Source of the DNA: an uncultured Flavobacteriales bacterium
Lineage (GTDB): Bacteria; Bacteroidota; Bacteroidia; Flavobacteriales_D; Sanyastnellaceae
Assembly (NCBI GenBank): GCA_938092195.1
Contig: CALKHD010000118.1
Span: 1 to 13,185 of the forward strand
DNA length: 13,185 nt
Direction of reading: 5' to 3'
Numbering within the stretch: position 1 is the stretch's first letter; each line of letters opens with the position of its first letter. Below the pieces are notes generated by a model that saw nothing but the letters and a program-made list of their open reading frames with translations, was not told the DNA's origin and did not search any database. The translations under genes were made by a program, and so were the position numbers. Of the stretch, positions 1 to 7,011 are shown piece by piece.

Positions 1-330
1 ACCATCATGAGGAACATCTTCATCAACAACTACAAGAAGAAGCGGTTCCAGAATACGATTGTCGACCAAACTGAGAACCAGTACTTCCTGAATGCGAGTC
101 AGGACTACCACCACGATTCAGTGACGACGTTGATCAACATCGACGACATTCAAACGGCCATCAACCGCCTCAAGTACGACTTTAGAAAGCCCTTCACCAT
201 GTTTTTGGATGGCTTCCATTATGATGAGATTGCCGACGAATTGGGCATTCCCATGGGCACCGTGAAGAGCCGCATCTTCCATGCCCGGAAGCGTTTGAAG
301 GACGAACTCGGTGAATTCGAAGTCCGCTAA
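1..330 (+). CDS. ECF-type RNA polymerase sigma factor, 3' part (5' end outside window)
   Basis: This is the C-terminal 109 residues of a sigma-70 family factor of the extracytoplasmic-function type, which directs RNA polymerase to a specific promoter set. The frame is open from base 1 and reads T-I-M-R-N-I-F-I-N-N-Y, the usual end of region 2 in these factors, so the first ATG (position 7) is internal and the true start lies upstream. After a variable linker comes region 4 (about residues 55-105), with the helix-turn-helix core around FHYDEIADELGIPMGTVKSR that contacts the -35/-33 element. The motif GTVKSRIFHARKRLKDEL is typical of ECF factors. No anti-sigma factor gene follows; the next gene is a large surface protein after a terminator. 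Family assignment is secure; the regulon is unknown. Confidence 0.93.
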   Translation, partial: TIMRNIFINNYKKKRFQNTIVDQTENQYFLNASQDYHHDSVTTLINIDDIQTAINRLKYDFRKPFTMFLDGFHYDEIADELGIPMGTVKSRIFHARKRLKDELGEFEVR

Positions 331-361
331 AGCGAACAACTCTCTCTCCAATTGAGGAAAG

Positions 362-394
362 AAGGCGAAAGGCGCGCAACCTTTCGCCTTTTTT
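362..394 (+). terminator. Intrinsic terminator after the sigma factor gene
   Basis: An 11-bp perfect inverted repeat (362-372 with 380-390, AAGGCGAAAGG / CCTTTCGCCTT) encloses a 7-nt loop and runs straight into a T-tract (389-394). It lies 32 bases after the sigma factor stop codon and ends before the start of the next gene at 426, so that gene probably has its own promoter. Confidence 0.9.
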
Positions 395-410
395 GTCGTC
401 ATATCTCCGG

Positions 411-418
411 TAAATTGC
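411..418 (+). promoter_or_regulatory. Possible -7 promoter element of the T9SS surface protein gene
   Basis: TAAATTGC resembles the Bacteroidota -7 element TAnnTTTG (two mismatches at the 3' end) and lies 7 nt before the ATG at 426, downstream of the terminator. No well-spaced -33 TTTG is seen; the nearest TTG (393-395) is only 15 nt upstream. A start here would give an almost leaderless mRNA. Confidence 0.3.
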
Positions 419-425
419 ATCAACC

Positions 426-3400
426 ATGAACCGAACCTCGAGAGACTCCCAACTGCATTGCGTCTTGGCCATGGCGTGCGTCCTGGCGTCTGCTTTATCT
501 GCGAATTCACAAGTGGAGGTCAACAGCACCTTGACCCCGGATGAGTACGTCAACGATGTATTGCTGGGAACGGGTGTGGTGGCCACCAACGTGGTGTTCA
601 CCGGAAGCCCAGTGCAGATTGGCCACATCACGGGCTTCGAGCCGGCAGATTTCCCGATTGAATCTGGCTTGATTCTCTCAACAGAGGTGGCAAACAACCC
701 TGCCAATGTGGATGATGGATGCATGGACGCTTTCATCGAAGACAACCTCGAGGTGTCAGGAGATGCAGACTTGTTGACCATTGCCAACAGCGTTCCACCT
801 TTGATTGGTCAGAATTTCAACGTGAGCAGTGTCAATGATGTCTGCGCCATTGAGTTCGATTTTATCGCCACGGGTGACACGGTCAGGTTTAACTATGTCT
901 TCGGTTCAGATGAGTACTTGGCTTGGATCAACAGCCAGTACAATGACATTTTCGGCTTTTTCTTGAGTGGCCCTGGCATCAACGGACCCTATGCCGGCAA
1001 TGCCATCAACTTGGCAGAGGTTCCCGACAGCGACCCTCAGCTCGCCATCACCATCAGTTCAGTTAACAATGTCACCAACGCGGCCTATTACATCGACAAC
1101 CCTGGCAATGATGTGTTGTGCCAAAATGGCTTTACCGTCAAGTTGACGGCGGAAAGTGAAGTGGAGTGCGGAGAGACATATCACATTCGCTTGGCCATTG
1201 CCGACGGTTCAGATACCGCATTGGAGTCCATTGTCATCTTGGAATCAGGATCGTTTGAATCCAACTCCGTGGTTGAAGTGGACTTGAGCATTGATGTAGG
1301 GGGGGCTGATGCCAACATCATTTATGAGGACTGTGGAGAGGCTTTGTTGACGTTCACCCGCCCACTGGAAACCATCATCGACATCGAGGAAATGGTCATC
1401 ATTGACTACTCGGCGAGTACAGCGACCAACGGAGTTGACTTTACGATGCTGCCCGACACGGTCTTCTTCCCTCCATTTGTCTCTGTTCAGGAGTTCTCTT
1501 TGGATGCCTTTGAAGATGGACTCGCAGAAGGCACAGAAACCGTGGTCATGGAGATTTTGAATCTCGCGGCATGCAATGGCGGTGGGCTCACCAGTTATTT
1601 TGAATTTGACATAGCAGATGAACCTGACCCTCTTGTGGTGGAAGGGTTCGATGCGACGTTGTGTGTTGGAGACTCCGTTCTGTTGGAGCCCATCATTGAA
1701 GGGGGGTATGGCAACTACCATTATGACTGGACGTGCAACCCAGGCGTGGATGAGCCAGACTTCAATTACATCCCCGCTGCGGCCGGTGAGTACGATTGCG
1801 TGGTGACCGTGTCGGACACATGCGGCATGCCAGAAGATCCCGGGACGTTCAACGTGATCGTGGAAGAGTATCCAGAACTCGTCGCCGAAATTTTGGGAGG
1901 AGACTTGGTGCTGACCTGCAATGGTTTCGCAGAGGTTTTTGCTTCTGCTGAGGGTGGCAACCCTCCCTATGAGTACTCCTGGACCTTCCAAGACGACATG
2001 CCCGCCTTTGGTTTTGGAAACAGCTTGTTTGTGAGCACATGGAACAATGCATCGGAGATCCATGTGACCGTTGAAGATGCCTGTGGATTGACAGCAGAAG
2101 CCATGATCAATGTGAGCATTGATGTGCCTGAACTGATTGTTGAATTGGAGGATGAGTATGAAGTCGCATGCAATGTGCCGTTTTCGATCACCCCAGATTG
2201 GTCGGGAGGAGAGCCTTATTACAATTGGGCTTGGCTCAATGGATTCTCCTTTTTGGGATTCACGGAAACCTTGAACTGGACCACGGACGAAGACCTCAGC
2301 ATTACCTTGGAGGTGAGCGATGGATGCGGGCAGTTTGTGACGGTAGAAACAGAGGTTGTCGTTGTGAGCCCTCCGCTGGAGGTCACCTTGCCCGAGGTCT
2401 TGACAGGGCCTTGCACTGAAGTCTTTGAACTGAGCCCCGAAATCGACGGTGGCAGTGGAGTCTACACCTACCAGTGGTCACAGAATTTCAACCCTGTAGG
2501 AGACAACGCAACATTCAGTTATGGTGGAGGCTTGTCCACCACCTTGGCGGTAGAGGTCACCGACAATTGTCAGTCTTCGGGCTCTGCCAGCACCACCATC
2601 GACATCGTCAACCCTCCACTCGAGTTGGCCATGCCAGATACCGTTTATGCCTCCTGCATCGACAACACTGTCTTGGTCGTGGACATCCTGTCCGGGGCGG
2701 GTGAATACGTGTATGAGTGGAGTGTTGGTGGATTGCCCTACGGAGGAGATGACCCTCAAATCACGGTTCAGAGTTTTGAGACCACGCCCATTTTCTTGGA
2801 GGTCCAAGATGGATGCGGCGGGGAAAATACCGTGGGTTCCACGTTGTCCATTCCCAACGTACCCATGACATTGAGTGTCTCCAATGACACCGTGATTTGT
2901 CGGGGAGAGAGCTTGAGCATTTCCGCTTTGGCCACGGGAGGAGAGGAAGGCTTTGTGTACAGTTGGCCCACCATCCCTGCCTTTGGAGAAGATCAATACG
3001 TTGCTCCGAGCAACTCAGTCACCTACCCAGTCGAGGTCACCGACATCTGTGGTGAAACCTTGGTCGAAGCAATCGAAGTTCAGGTTCAATACCTCTACAG
3101 CGATTTCTACACCAGCTACGTCACAGACACGCGCGTGGACTTCATCGCCACGCCAGATCCGGAGTGTCCGAACTGTTCCTTTGATTGGAGTTTTGGAGAT
3201 GGAGCCACAAGCGACATCCCCAATCCGAGCCATGAGTATGACGGTTTGGGGGATTACTACGCTCAGCTGACCGTGACCAATGCGATCGGGTGCACCGACA
3301 GTGCATACACATTGGTGGAAGGCCCAGTTCTCATCTACATCCCGAACGCATTCACCCCGAACAACGATGGCATCAACGATGCGTTCAAAGTGGTGATCAG

Positions 3401-3605
3401 TGAAGTCGTCCGATATGAGTTGGACATTTTCAACCGTTGGGGGGAGCGGGTGTTCCACAGTGAAGACCCCAACGACGTTTGGTTGGGTGAAGTGAATGGT
3501 GGAGACCATTACGCCCAGCCCGGGATGTACAACTACCGCCTAAAATGGAAGGGGTCGAGGACCGATGCCGAAGAAATGCTGGGCACCTTCGAGCTCATGA
3601 GGTAA
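426..3605 (+). CDS. Large T9SS-secreted surface protein: choice-of-anchor L-like region, Ig/PKD-like repeats, type B sorting domain
   Basis: A 1059-residue secreted or cell-surface protein, probably an adhesin-like structural protein. A Sec signal peptide occupies about residues 1-28 (hydrophobic stretch CVLAMACVLASALSA). Residues about 35-285 resemble the choice-of-anchor L domain of Bacteroidota surface proteins (GTGVVATNV..., FNYVFGSDEYLAWIN, DIFGFFLSGPG). Residues about 285-400 look Calx-beta-like (D.A.NGVDFT..., AEGTETVVMEI). Six Ig/PKD-like repeats of 81-85 residues follow, starting near 402, 483, 568, 649, 730 and 812. Each has an early Cys, an aromatic-x-W core and an (S/E/T/Q)D.C strand. 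A PKD domain (FDWSFGDG, about 906-965) precedes the C-terminal sorting domain from about residue 968 (IPNAFTPNNDGINDAF, IFNRWGERVF, ending in GTFELMR), the type B signal (gliding motility-associated C-terminal family) used for T9SS export. Secretion route is confident; the binding partner is unknown. It carries G7 and G6 homopolymers. Confidence 0.93.
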   Translation: MNRTSRDSQLHCVLAMACVLASALSANSQVEVNSTLTPDEYVNDVLLGTGVVATNVVFTGSPVQIGHITGFEPADFPIESGLILSTEVANNPANVDDGCMDAFIEDNLEVSGDADLLTIANSVPPLIGQNFNVSSVNDVCAIEFDFIATGDTVRFNYVFGSDEYLAWINSQYNDIFGFFLSGPGINGPYAGNAINLAEVPDSDPQLAITISSVNNVTNAAYYIDNPGNDVLCQNGFTVKLTAESEVECGETYHIRLAIADGSDTALESIVILESGSFESNSVVEVDLSIDVGGADANIIYEDCGEALLTFTRPLETIIDIEEMVIIDYSASTATNGVDFTMLPDTVFFPPFVSVQEFSLDAFEDGLAEGTETVVMEILNLAACNGGGLTSYFEFDIADEPDPLVVEGFDATLCVGDSVLLEPIIEGGYGNYHYDWTCNPGVDEPDFNYIPAAAGEYDCVVTVSDTCGMPEDPGTFNVIVEEYPELVAEILGGDLVLTCNGFAEVFASAEGGNPPYEYSWTFQDDMPAFGFGNSLFVSTWNNASEIHVTVEDACGLTAEAMINVSIDVPELIVELEDEYEVACNVPFSITPDWSGGEPYYNWAWLNGFSFLGFTETLNWTTDEDLSITLEVSDGCGQFVTVETEVVVVSPPLEVTLPEVLTGPCTEVFELSPEIDGGSGVYTYQWSQNFNPVGDNATFSYGGGLSTTLAVEVTDNCQSSGSASTTIDIVNPPLELAMPDTVYASCIDNTVLVVDILSGAGEYVYEWSVGGLPYGGDDPQITVQSFETTPIFLEVQDGCGGENTVGSTLSIPNVPMTLSVSNDTVICRGESLSISALATGGEEGFVYSWPTIPAFGEDQYVAPSNSVTYPVEVTDICGETLVEAIEVQVQYLYSDFYTSYVTDTRVDFIATPDPECPNCSFDWSFGDGATSDIPNPSHEYDGLGDYYAQLTVTNAIGCTDSAYTLVEGPVLIYIPNAFTPNNDGINDAFKVVISEVVRYELDIFNRWGERVFHSEDPNDVWLGEVNGGDHYAQPGMYNYRLKWKGSRTDAEEMLGTFELMR

Positions 3606-3645
3606 GTCCATTCCATTCTGGGTTCGGAATGCGTGGCTTGGGTGC

Positions 3646-3653
3646 TAATTTGC
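3646..3653 (+). promoter_or_regulatory. Possible -7 promoter element of the sugar transporter gene
   Basis: TAATTTGC lies 4 nt before the ATG at 3658, in the 52-base gap after the surface protein gene. It matches TAnTTTG, one base shorter than the Bacteroidota consensus TAnnTTTG. No clear -33 TTG is visible at the expected distance (GGTTCGG is there instead). Confidence 0.33.
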
Positions 3654-3657
3654 CGGC

Positions 3658-4977
3658 ATGACCAACGGACAACAAAAATTCCGAGGGGCGTTCATCACAG
3701 TGACGTCCCTCTTTTTTATGTGGGGCTTCATCACCGTTATGGTGGACGCATTGATTCCTCGCCTCAAAGACGTCTTTGAATTGACTTACCTCCAAGCGGG
3801 GTTGGTTCAGTTCGCCTGGTTCACGGCGTATGGCGTGATTTCCATTCCCGGTGGTCGATTGATCAAGAGGATGGGGTACAAAAACGGCATCATGGTCGGC
3901 CTTTCGTTGGCCGCTTTGGGGTGTTTGATTTTCTATCCTGCGGCATCAACTCGCCTTTTCGGGTTGTTCTTGCTGGCCCTCTTTGTGGTGGCATCGGGCA
4001 TCACGGTCCTGCAGGTTGCGGCGAACCCGTACATCTCCGTTTTGGGTTCAGAGGAAGGGGCTTCAAGTCGATTGAACCTCGCCCAAGCATTCAACTCACT
4101 CGGCACCACCATTGCGCCCATCATCAGTGCCACATACTTGTTGTCAGACACCGTGAAGACGGGAGCTGAGCAGGCGGCGCTGAGCCCTGAGGCTCTCGAG
4201 GTATACCGTTCAGCAGAGGCGTCCGCTGTTCAAATTCCATTTGTAGTCATGGCCTTGGCGTTTTTCGCCTTGGTCGGTGTCATTGCCATGGTGACCCTGC
4301 CTCGGATCCTTGAAGGGGGAGGGGATGCCTCTCGTGGAGCCAATGTGTTGTCGGACCGAAGGCTGTTGGCGGGTGCTGCCGGCATCTTTGTATACGTGGG
4401 TGCGGAGGTTGCGTTGGGCAGTTACATGGTGAATTATGGATTGAATCTGGGGGTTCAGCAAATGATTGCCGAAACACCATTTCTGCACAAAATGGCCTCT
4501 TTGGCAGCCTCCATTAAAGGGCAAACTGTTGCTGGAATGGACCCCAAGGCTCAATTGGGAGTCTTGTTGACCTTCTACTGGGGAGGTGCCATGGTGGGGC
4601 GATTCATCGGTGCGGCTTTGATGCAGCGCGTGCGTCCTGGACTTCTGCTTTCCATTTTCGCCGCCATTGCAGCTTCGTTGGTGGTGACCAGTTTGCTGAC
4701 TTCAGGCCTGCCCGCTTTGCTCGCTCTGCTGGCAGTTGGCCTCTTCAATTCCATCATGTTTCCAACAATTTTCACCTTGGGCATCGAAAAATTGGGGGAT
4801 GCAAAGCCTCAGGGAAGTGGCGTTTTGTGCACGGCCATTGTGGGTGGAGCCGTCATTCCGCCTGCTTTTGGGGCCTTGGTTGACGTGTCAGGATTTGGCC
4901 TGGCATTGATGTTGCCTGTCCTGTGTTACGCGTATATCGCGGCTTTCGGCTATTCTGCTGCTCGTCAGACAGCCTGA
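3658..4977 (+). CDS. Sugar MFS transporter, FucP/GGP family (fucose/glucose/galactose:H+ symporter type)
   Basis: A 439-residue inner-membrane protein with about twelve hydrophobic helices, the usual size for the FucP/GluP branch of the major facilitator superfamily, which imports hexoses with protons. The N-terminus (FFMWGFITVMVDALIPRL, then LTYLQAGLVQF) aligns with the family's first helices and keeps the Asp that corresponds to the functionally important TM1 Asp of E. coli FucP. In TM4 the sequence is ITVLQVAANPYISVLG followed by SSRLNLAQAFNSLGTTIAP. The E. coli FucP glutamate in this helix is Gln here, as I recall for other Bacteroidota members. The second half has WGGAMVGRFIGAALM and FNSIMFPTIFTLGIEKLG, also typical. 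The exact sugar cannot be told from sequence. No sugar-catabolic gene is adjacent, so substrate remains open. Confidence 0.92.
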   Translation: MTNGQQKFRGAFITVTSLFFMWGFITVMVDALIPRLKDVFELTYLQAGLVQFAWFTAYGVISIPGGRLIKRMGYKNGIMVGLSLAALGCLIFYPAASTRLFGLFLLALFVVASGITVLQVAANPYISVLGSEEGASSRLNLAQAFNSLGTTIAPIISATYLLSDTVKTGAEQAALSPEALEVYRSAEASAVQIPFVVMALAFFALVGVIAMVTLPRILEGGGDASRGANVLSDRRLLAGAAGIFVYVGAEVALGSYMVNYGLNLGVQQMIAETPFLHKMASLAASIKGQTVAGMDPKAQLGVLLTFYWGGAMVGRFIGAALMQRVRPGLLLSIFAAIAASLVVTSLLTSGLPALLALLAVGLFNSIMFPTIFTLGIEKLGDAKPQGSGVLCTAIVGGAVIPPAFGALVDVSGFGLALMLPVLCYAYIAAFGYSAARQTA

Positions 4978-5138
4978 TTTGACAAGGGAAGTCTTTGCTT
5001 GATTTCACTGCGGAGGTCGTTAAAAACACAGTTGGAAAGTTTCACAATTGATTCAGGAGGCCTTGGTCAATGGGAATCTGTGGCTTTCATTAGACAACTA
5101 AATCAAGTGCTGCCTGTTGTGTAGTAGAAGCAATCGTC

Positions 5139-5285
5139 ATGGCCAAGAAGAAAAAAACCAAAGAGCTGCAGCCCAACATTAAGGTTCGGTTAGATGGAAG
5201 AACAGTGATCACTGTTCGTGATCCGAGCAAGTTGGATTTCTGGAGAGAGAAATATCCCAAATTGGAAATCATTGAAGAGAACTAA
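5139..5285 (+). CDS. Small hypothetical protein (48 aa), basic N-terminus
   Basis: An ATG-initiated 48-codon frame sits alone in the 4978-5324 interval and is followed within 40 bases by a strong terminator, which supports it as a real transcribed gene. The product starts MAKKKKTKE, then has a compact segment (IKVRLDGRTVITVRD) and an acidic tail (KYPKLEIIEEN) with FWREKYP between them. There is no signal peptide or membrane segment. The pattern resembles small cytosolic proteins I have seen in Bacteroidota genomes (basic head, RLDxRTxITV, W...YP), but I cannot name a family or a function. The upstream 161 bases (4978-5138) show no RNA gene and no clear promoter element. An opposite-strand frame over the same bases has no recognisable features. 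Confidence 0.62.
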   Translation: MAKKKKTKELQPNIKVRLDGRTVITVRDPSKLDFWREKYPKLEIIEEN

Positions 5286-5324
5286 GTTCGATTCAATATT
5301 GCGCCCTCAATGAAAGGGAGCATG

Positions 5325-5360
5325 ACGAAAAAAGGCCCCCGAATGGAGGCCTTTTTTCGT
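5325..5360. terminator. Bidirectional intrinsic terminator between convergent genes
   Basis: A 13-bp perfect inverted repeat (5325-5337 ACGAAAAAAGGCC with 5348-5360 GGCCTTTTTTCGT) flanks a 10-nt loop. The stem has a GGCC base with T6 on the 3' side on either strand, so it can stop transcripts of the small protein gene (+) and of the winged-helix gene (-), whose stop codon lies 17 bases away at 5377. Confidence 0.92.
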
Positions 5361-5376
5361 GAAGAGGAAGTATGGT

Positions 5377-5646
5377 TTAGGCCACATGCACCAGATTGTC
5401 GGCTTCGACATTCAGGGCTTCTCTGCCCTTTTTGGTGAGCATGTATCCGCTCTTGTTCTGAATGAGACCATCGAGGTACAAGCGGGTGATGCGTTCTCCG
5501 ATTCTGGCTTGTCCCACGCTCAAGGTTACATCGCCTTCAATGCGCTTCCAGAAGTTTCGTTCAAGTGTGGCCAAACGAATGTGTTCTTGCTGTTCGCGCT
5601 TGTGCTGCTGAACGATATCGAGAATCATAAGGTCGTGCTTGTCCAT
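5377..5646 (-). CDS. Small winged-helix-like protein (89 aa), possible transcription regulator
   Basis: The preferred start is the ATG at 5646 (MDKHDLMILDIVQQHKREQ...), giving 89 residues. The frame is open up to 5760, but the extra 38 residues look like translated leader sequence and have no fold pattern. Residues about 1-30 form a charged amphipathic helix. The second half (ARIGERITRLYLDGLIQNK, then GYMLTKKGREAL) matches the recognition helix and wing of winged-helix DNA-binding domains, where RLxxDGLI and LTxKGREAL are recurrent. It could be a small DNA-binding regulator or a protein-protein winged-helix module; there is no ligand domain. It has its own upstream gap of 145 bases with a promoter-like element. 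I do not recognise a named family. Confidence 0.75.
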   Translation of the reverse strand: MDKHDLMILDIVQQHKREQQEHIRLATLERNFWKRIEGDVTLSVGQARIGERITRLYLDGLIQNKSGYMLTKKGREALNVEADNLVHVA

Positions 5647-5694
5647 GGAGTGAATCGGTCGAGGTTCAGGGAAAGATTCATTCCTCTCCCTATC

Positions 5695-5702
5695 GCAAAG
5701 TA
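5695..5702 (-). promoter_or_regulatory. Possible -7 promoter element of the winged-helix gene
   Basis: Read on the minus strand, TACTTTGC matches TAnTTTG and is the same shape as the element before the sugar transporter gene. It lies 48 bases upstream of the ATG at 5646, which fits the shorter start chosen for that gene. A -33 element is not clear. Confidence 0.3.
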
Positions 5703-5791
5703 GAAAGTTGCAAGCCTGTAAACGGGACTTTTCCCAATTCAGATATGGACAAATTTTCAACGGAGTGGATATGTGGTTGAAGACCCTTGAC

Positions 5792-6244
5792 CTAACGTGC
5801 TGATTGGCTTAAGATTCGTTCAATGTAATCCTGTGTTCGGCTTGGAAATCGGCCAGAAAAAAAATGAGAATTGAACCAAATCCGTTTGGATTTCGCGCTC
5901 AATTGGACGAGCTGGACGGGCGCATTCAAATCTTGCGCCAACGTCAAAAGGACGGAGGATGTTCCTGCGTCCTGATGGTGCATCATCCAGATGATGTTGC
6001 CCGGGTTGGCTGAATTGACTTCTGGGTTGTCTTCTTGGACCCATGCGCAGGGCGCTGGCAGACAGGCCAAGACAAAATCTGACATGGGGTCGTTGGGCCC
6101 AAGGTGGTTGCCCATGAGAAGAATGACAGGTTCAGTGCCATTTGGAAGGGGGCCTTCGATGGTCCAGCCGCGCCATTGGAGCCAGCGCCACTTCCATCGG
6201 ATGAGCCAAGAGGCACCAGCTTGTATGGGGTGTGATCGAGGCAT
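5792..6244 (-). CDS. Divergent PlsC-like acyltransferase (150 aa)
   Basis: The product resembles the short form of 1-acyl-sn-glycerol-3-phosphate acyltransferases found in Bacteroidota, which transfer an acyl chain to a lipid at the cytoplasmic membrane. It keeps the acyltransferase motif I, H-x4-D (NHLGPND, His47 and Asp52), after a hydrophobic strand (PVILLMGN). The C-terminal part (NAPVQLVQLSAKSKRIWF..., FFSGRFPSRTQDYIERI) follows the family's closing strand and helix. The usual FPEGTR substrate-binding motif is missing, so activity or substrate may differ. The N-terminus is Trp/Arg rich (WLIRWKWRWLQWRGW), perhaps a membrane-contacting helix. ATG at 6244 is preferred over a TTG at 6247. 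The gene begins 3 nt after the aat stop codon and is probably cotranscribed. An A8 homopolymer (5857-5864) lies within it. Family call is moderate; catalysis is inference. Confidence 0.66.
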   Translation of the reverse strand: MPRSHPIQAGASWLIRWKWRWLQWRGWTIEGPLPNGTEPVILLMGNHLGPNDPMSDFVLACLPAPCAWVQEDNPEVNSANPGNIIWMMHHQDAGTSSVLLTLAQDLNAPVQLVQLSAKSKRIWFNSHFFSGRFPSRTQDYIERILSQSAR

Positions 6245-6247
6245 CAA

Positions 6248-6925
6248 TCAATCGGAGTCAAACGACCACGGACCACGTTTGGTGGGACGTTCTAAGGCGC
6301 TTTTGAGTTGGTCCAAAAACTGAGCCCTTGGAACATGTTGGGCGCCCAAGGATTCCAGGTGCGGATTCATGATTTGACAATCGATGCAGTCAAACCCCCA
6401 GACTTGGAGCTGTTGTGCCAGTCGAATGAACGCCGCCTTGCTGGCATTGGAGGTCTTCGCAAACATGGACTCTCCAAAAAACATAGTGCCAACGGAGACG
6501 CCATAAAGACCACCCACCAATTCGCCTTGGTCATCCCAAGCTTCTGCGCTGTGGCCAAAGCCCAATTCATGAAGTTGGACATAGGCTTCAATGAAGTCGT
6601 CTGAGATCCACGAGCCTTCTTCAGGTCGGTCAGCACATCCGGTCATGACCCCTCTAAAGTCCTGATCAAGCGTGATGGTGAATCGGTTTTGATTCAGGAC
6701 ATTTCGCATGCTCTTGGACACCTTGACCGAATCAGGGGAGACCACGGCCCTTGGCTCGGGGCACCACCAAAGCAGGGGGTCTTCAGGCGCTGACCAAGGA
6801 AAGATTCCCCGTTCGTAAGCCAAGAGCAAACGGTCAGGCGACAAGTCACCTCCGATGGCCACCAATCCGTCTTCCCCAAAGTGTTCTGGGGGAGGAAACC
6901 AAAGTTCCGAGTTCAATTGCACCAC
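6248..6925 (-). CDS. aat: Leucyl/phenylalanyl-tRNA--protein transferase
   Basis: Aat moves Leu or Phe from aminoacyl-tRNA to the N-terminal Arg or Lys of proteins, marking them for ClpAP/ClpS degradation in the bacterial N-degron pathway (cytosolic). The 225-residue length matches the family. Diagnostic segments are WFPPPE near the N-terminus, GLVAIGGDLSPDRLLLAYERGIFPW, WWCPEPRAV, then W-I-x-x-x-F-I-x-A-Y followed by the core GGLYGVSVGTMFFGESMF (about residues 138-155), SNASKAA and the closing DCQIMNPHLESLGA. No ATG fits: an in-frame TAA lies 15 bases upstream, so the start is GTG at 6925 or the adjacent GTG at 6922. It is divergent from a Nudix gene and followed after 3 nt by an acyltransferase gene. 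Confidence 0.96.
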   Translation of the reverse strand: MVQLNSELWFPPPEHFGEDGLVAIGGDLSPDRLLLAYERGIFPWSAPEDPLLWWCPEPRAVVSPDSVKVSKSMRNVLNQNRFTITLDQDFRGVMTGCADRPEEGSWISDDFIEAYVQLHELGFGHSAEAWDDQGELVGGLYGVSVGTMFFGESMFAKTSNASKAAFIRLAQQLQVWGFDCIDCQIMNPHLESLGAQHVPRAQFLDQLKSALERPTKRGPWSFDSD

Positions 6926-6932
6926 AGTGTGC

Positions 6933-6940
6933 CGAAATTA
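6933..6940 (-). promoter_or_regulatory. Possible -7 promoter element of aat
   Basis: On the minus strand TAATTTCG differs from TAnnTTTG at one position and ends 7 nt before the GTG start at 6925. The same octamer precedes the gene at 12941. A -33 element is not clear; a TTCG-containing stretch lies about 20 nt upstream. The mRNA would have almost no 5' leader. Confidence 0.4.
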
Positions 6941-7011
6941 GTCTGGATGAAGCATCGAACGAAAACGCAAATCTTCGGCGGTCAAAAGTGGAGCAGGCTT
7001 TGAACACAAAA

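Noticed and set aside
194..787. A 197-codon minus-strand frame spanning the sigma factor end and the start of the surface protein
   Set aside because: It crosses the terminator and antisense of two real genes; no conserved motif was seen.
1245..2063. A 272-codon open frame on the minus strand inside the large surface-protein gene
   Set aside because: It lies fully antisense to a well-supported gene, has no domain-like pattern, and its composition looks like the complement of the repeats.
3609..3631. A CATTCC...GGAATG inverted repeat after the surface-protein gene
   Set aside because: Only six base pairs with an 11-nt loop and no T-tract; may be chance.
4978..5138. Checked for a tRNA, riboswitch or other RNA gene in the 161-base gap
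   Set aside because: No cloverleaf, GTTC arm, or known riboswitch core was seen by eye.
5090..5272. A 60-codon minus-strand frame opposite the 48-residue protein
   Set aside because: It is antisense with no promoter element, and the plus-strand frame has the better context (terminator and composition).
5625..5681. A short upstream frame (18 codons) with an AGGGAGAGGA sequence before its ATG, overlapping the winged-helix start
   Set aside because: Possible leader peptide, but Shine-Dalgarno use is rare in this phylum and the frame has no attenuator-like feature.
5359..5703. A 114-codon plus-strand frame opposite the winged-helix gene
   Set aside because: It starts inside the terminator stem and is the antisense of the more convincing winged-helix frame.
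6751..7011. Upstream extension of the Nudix frame into aat
   Set aside because: It is antisense to aat coding sequence and does not look like a Nudix N-terminus; the protein pattern begins at about 7012.
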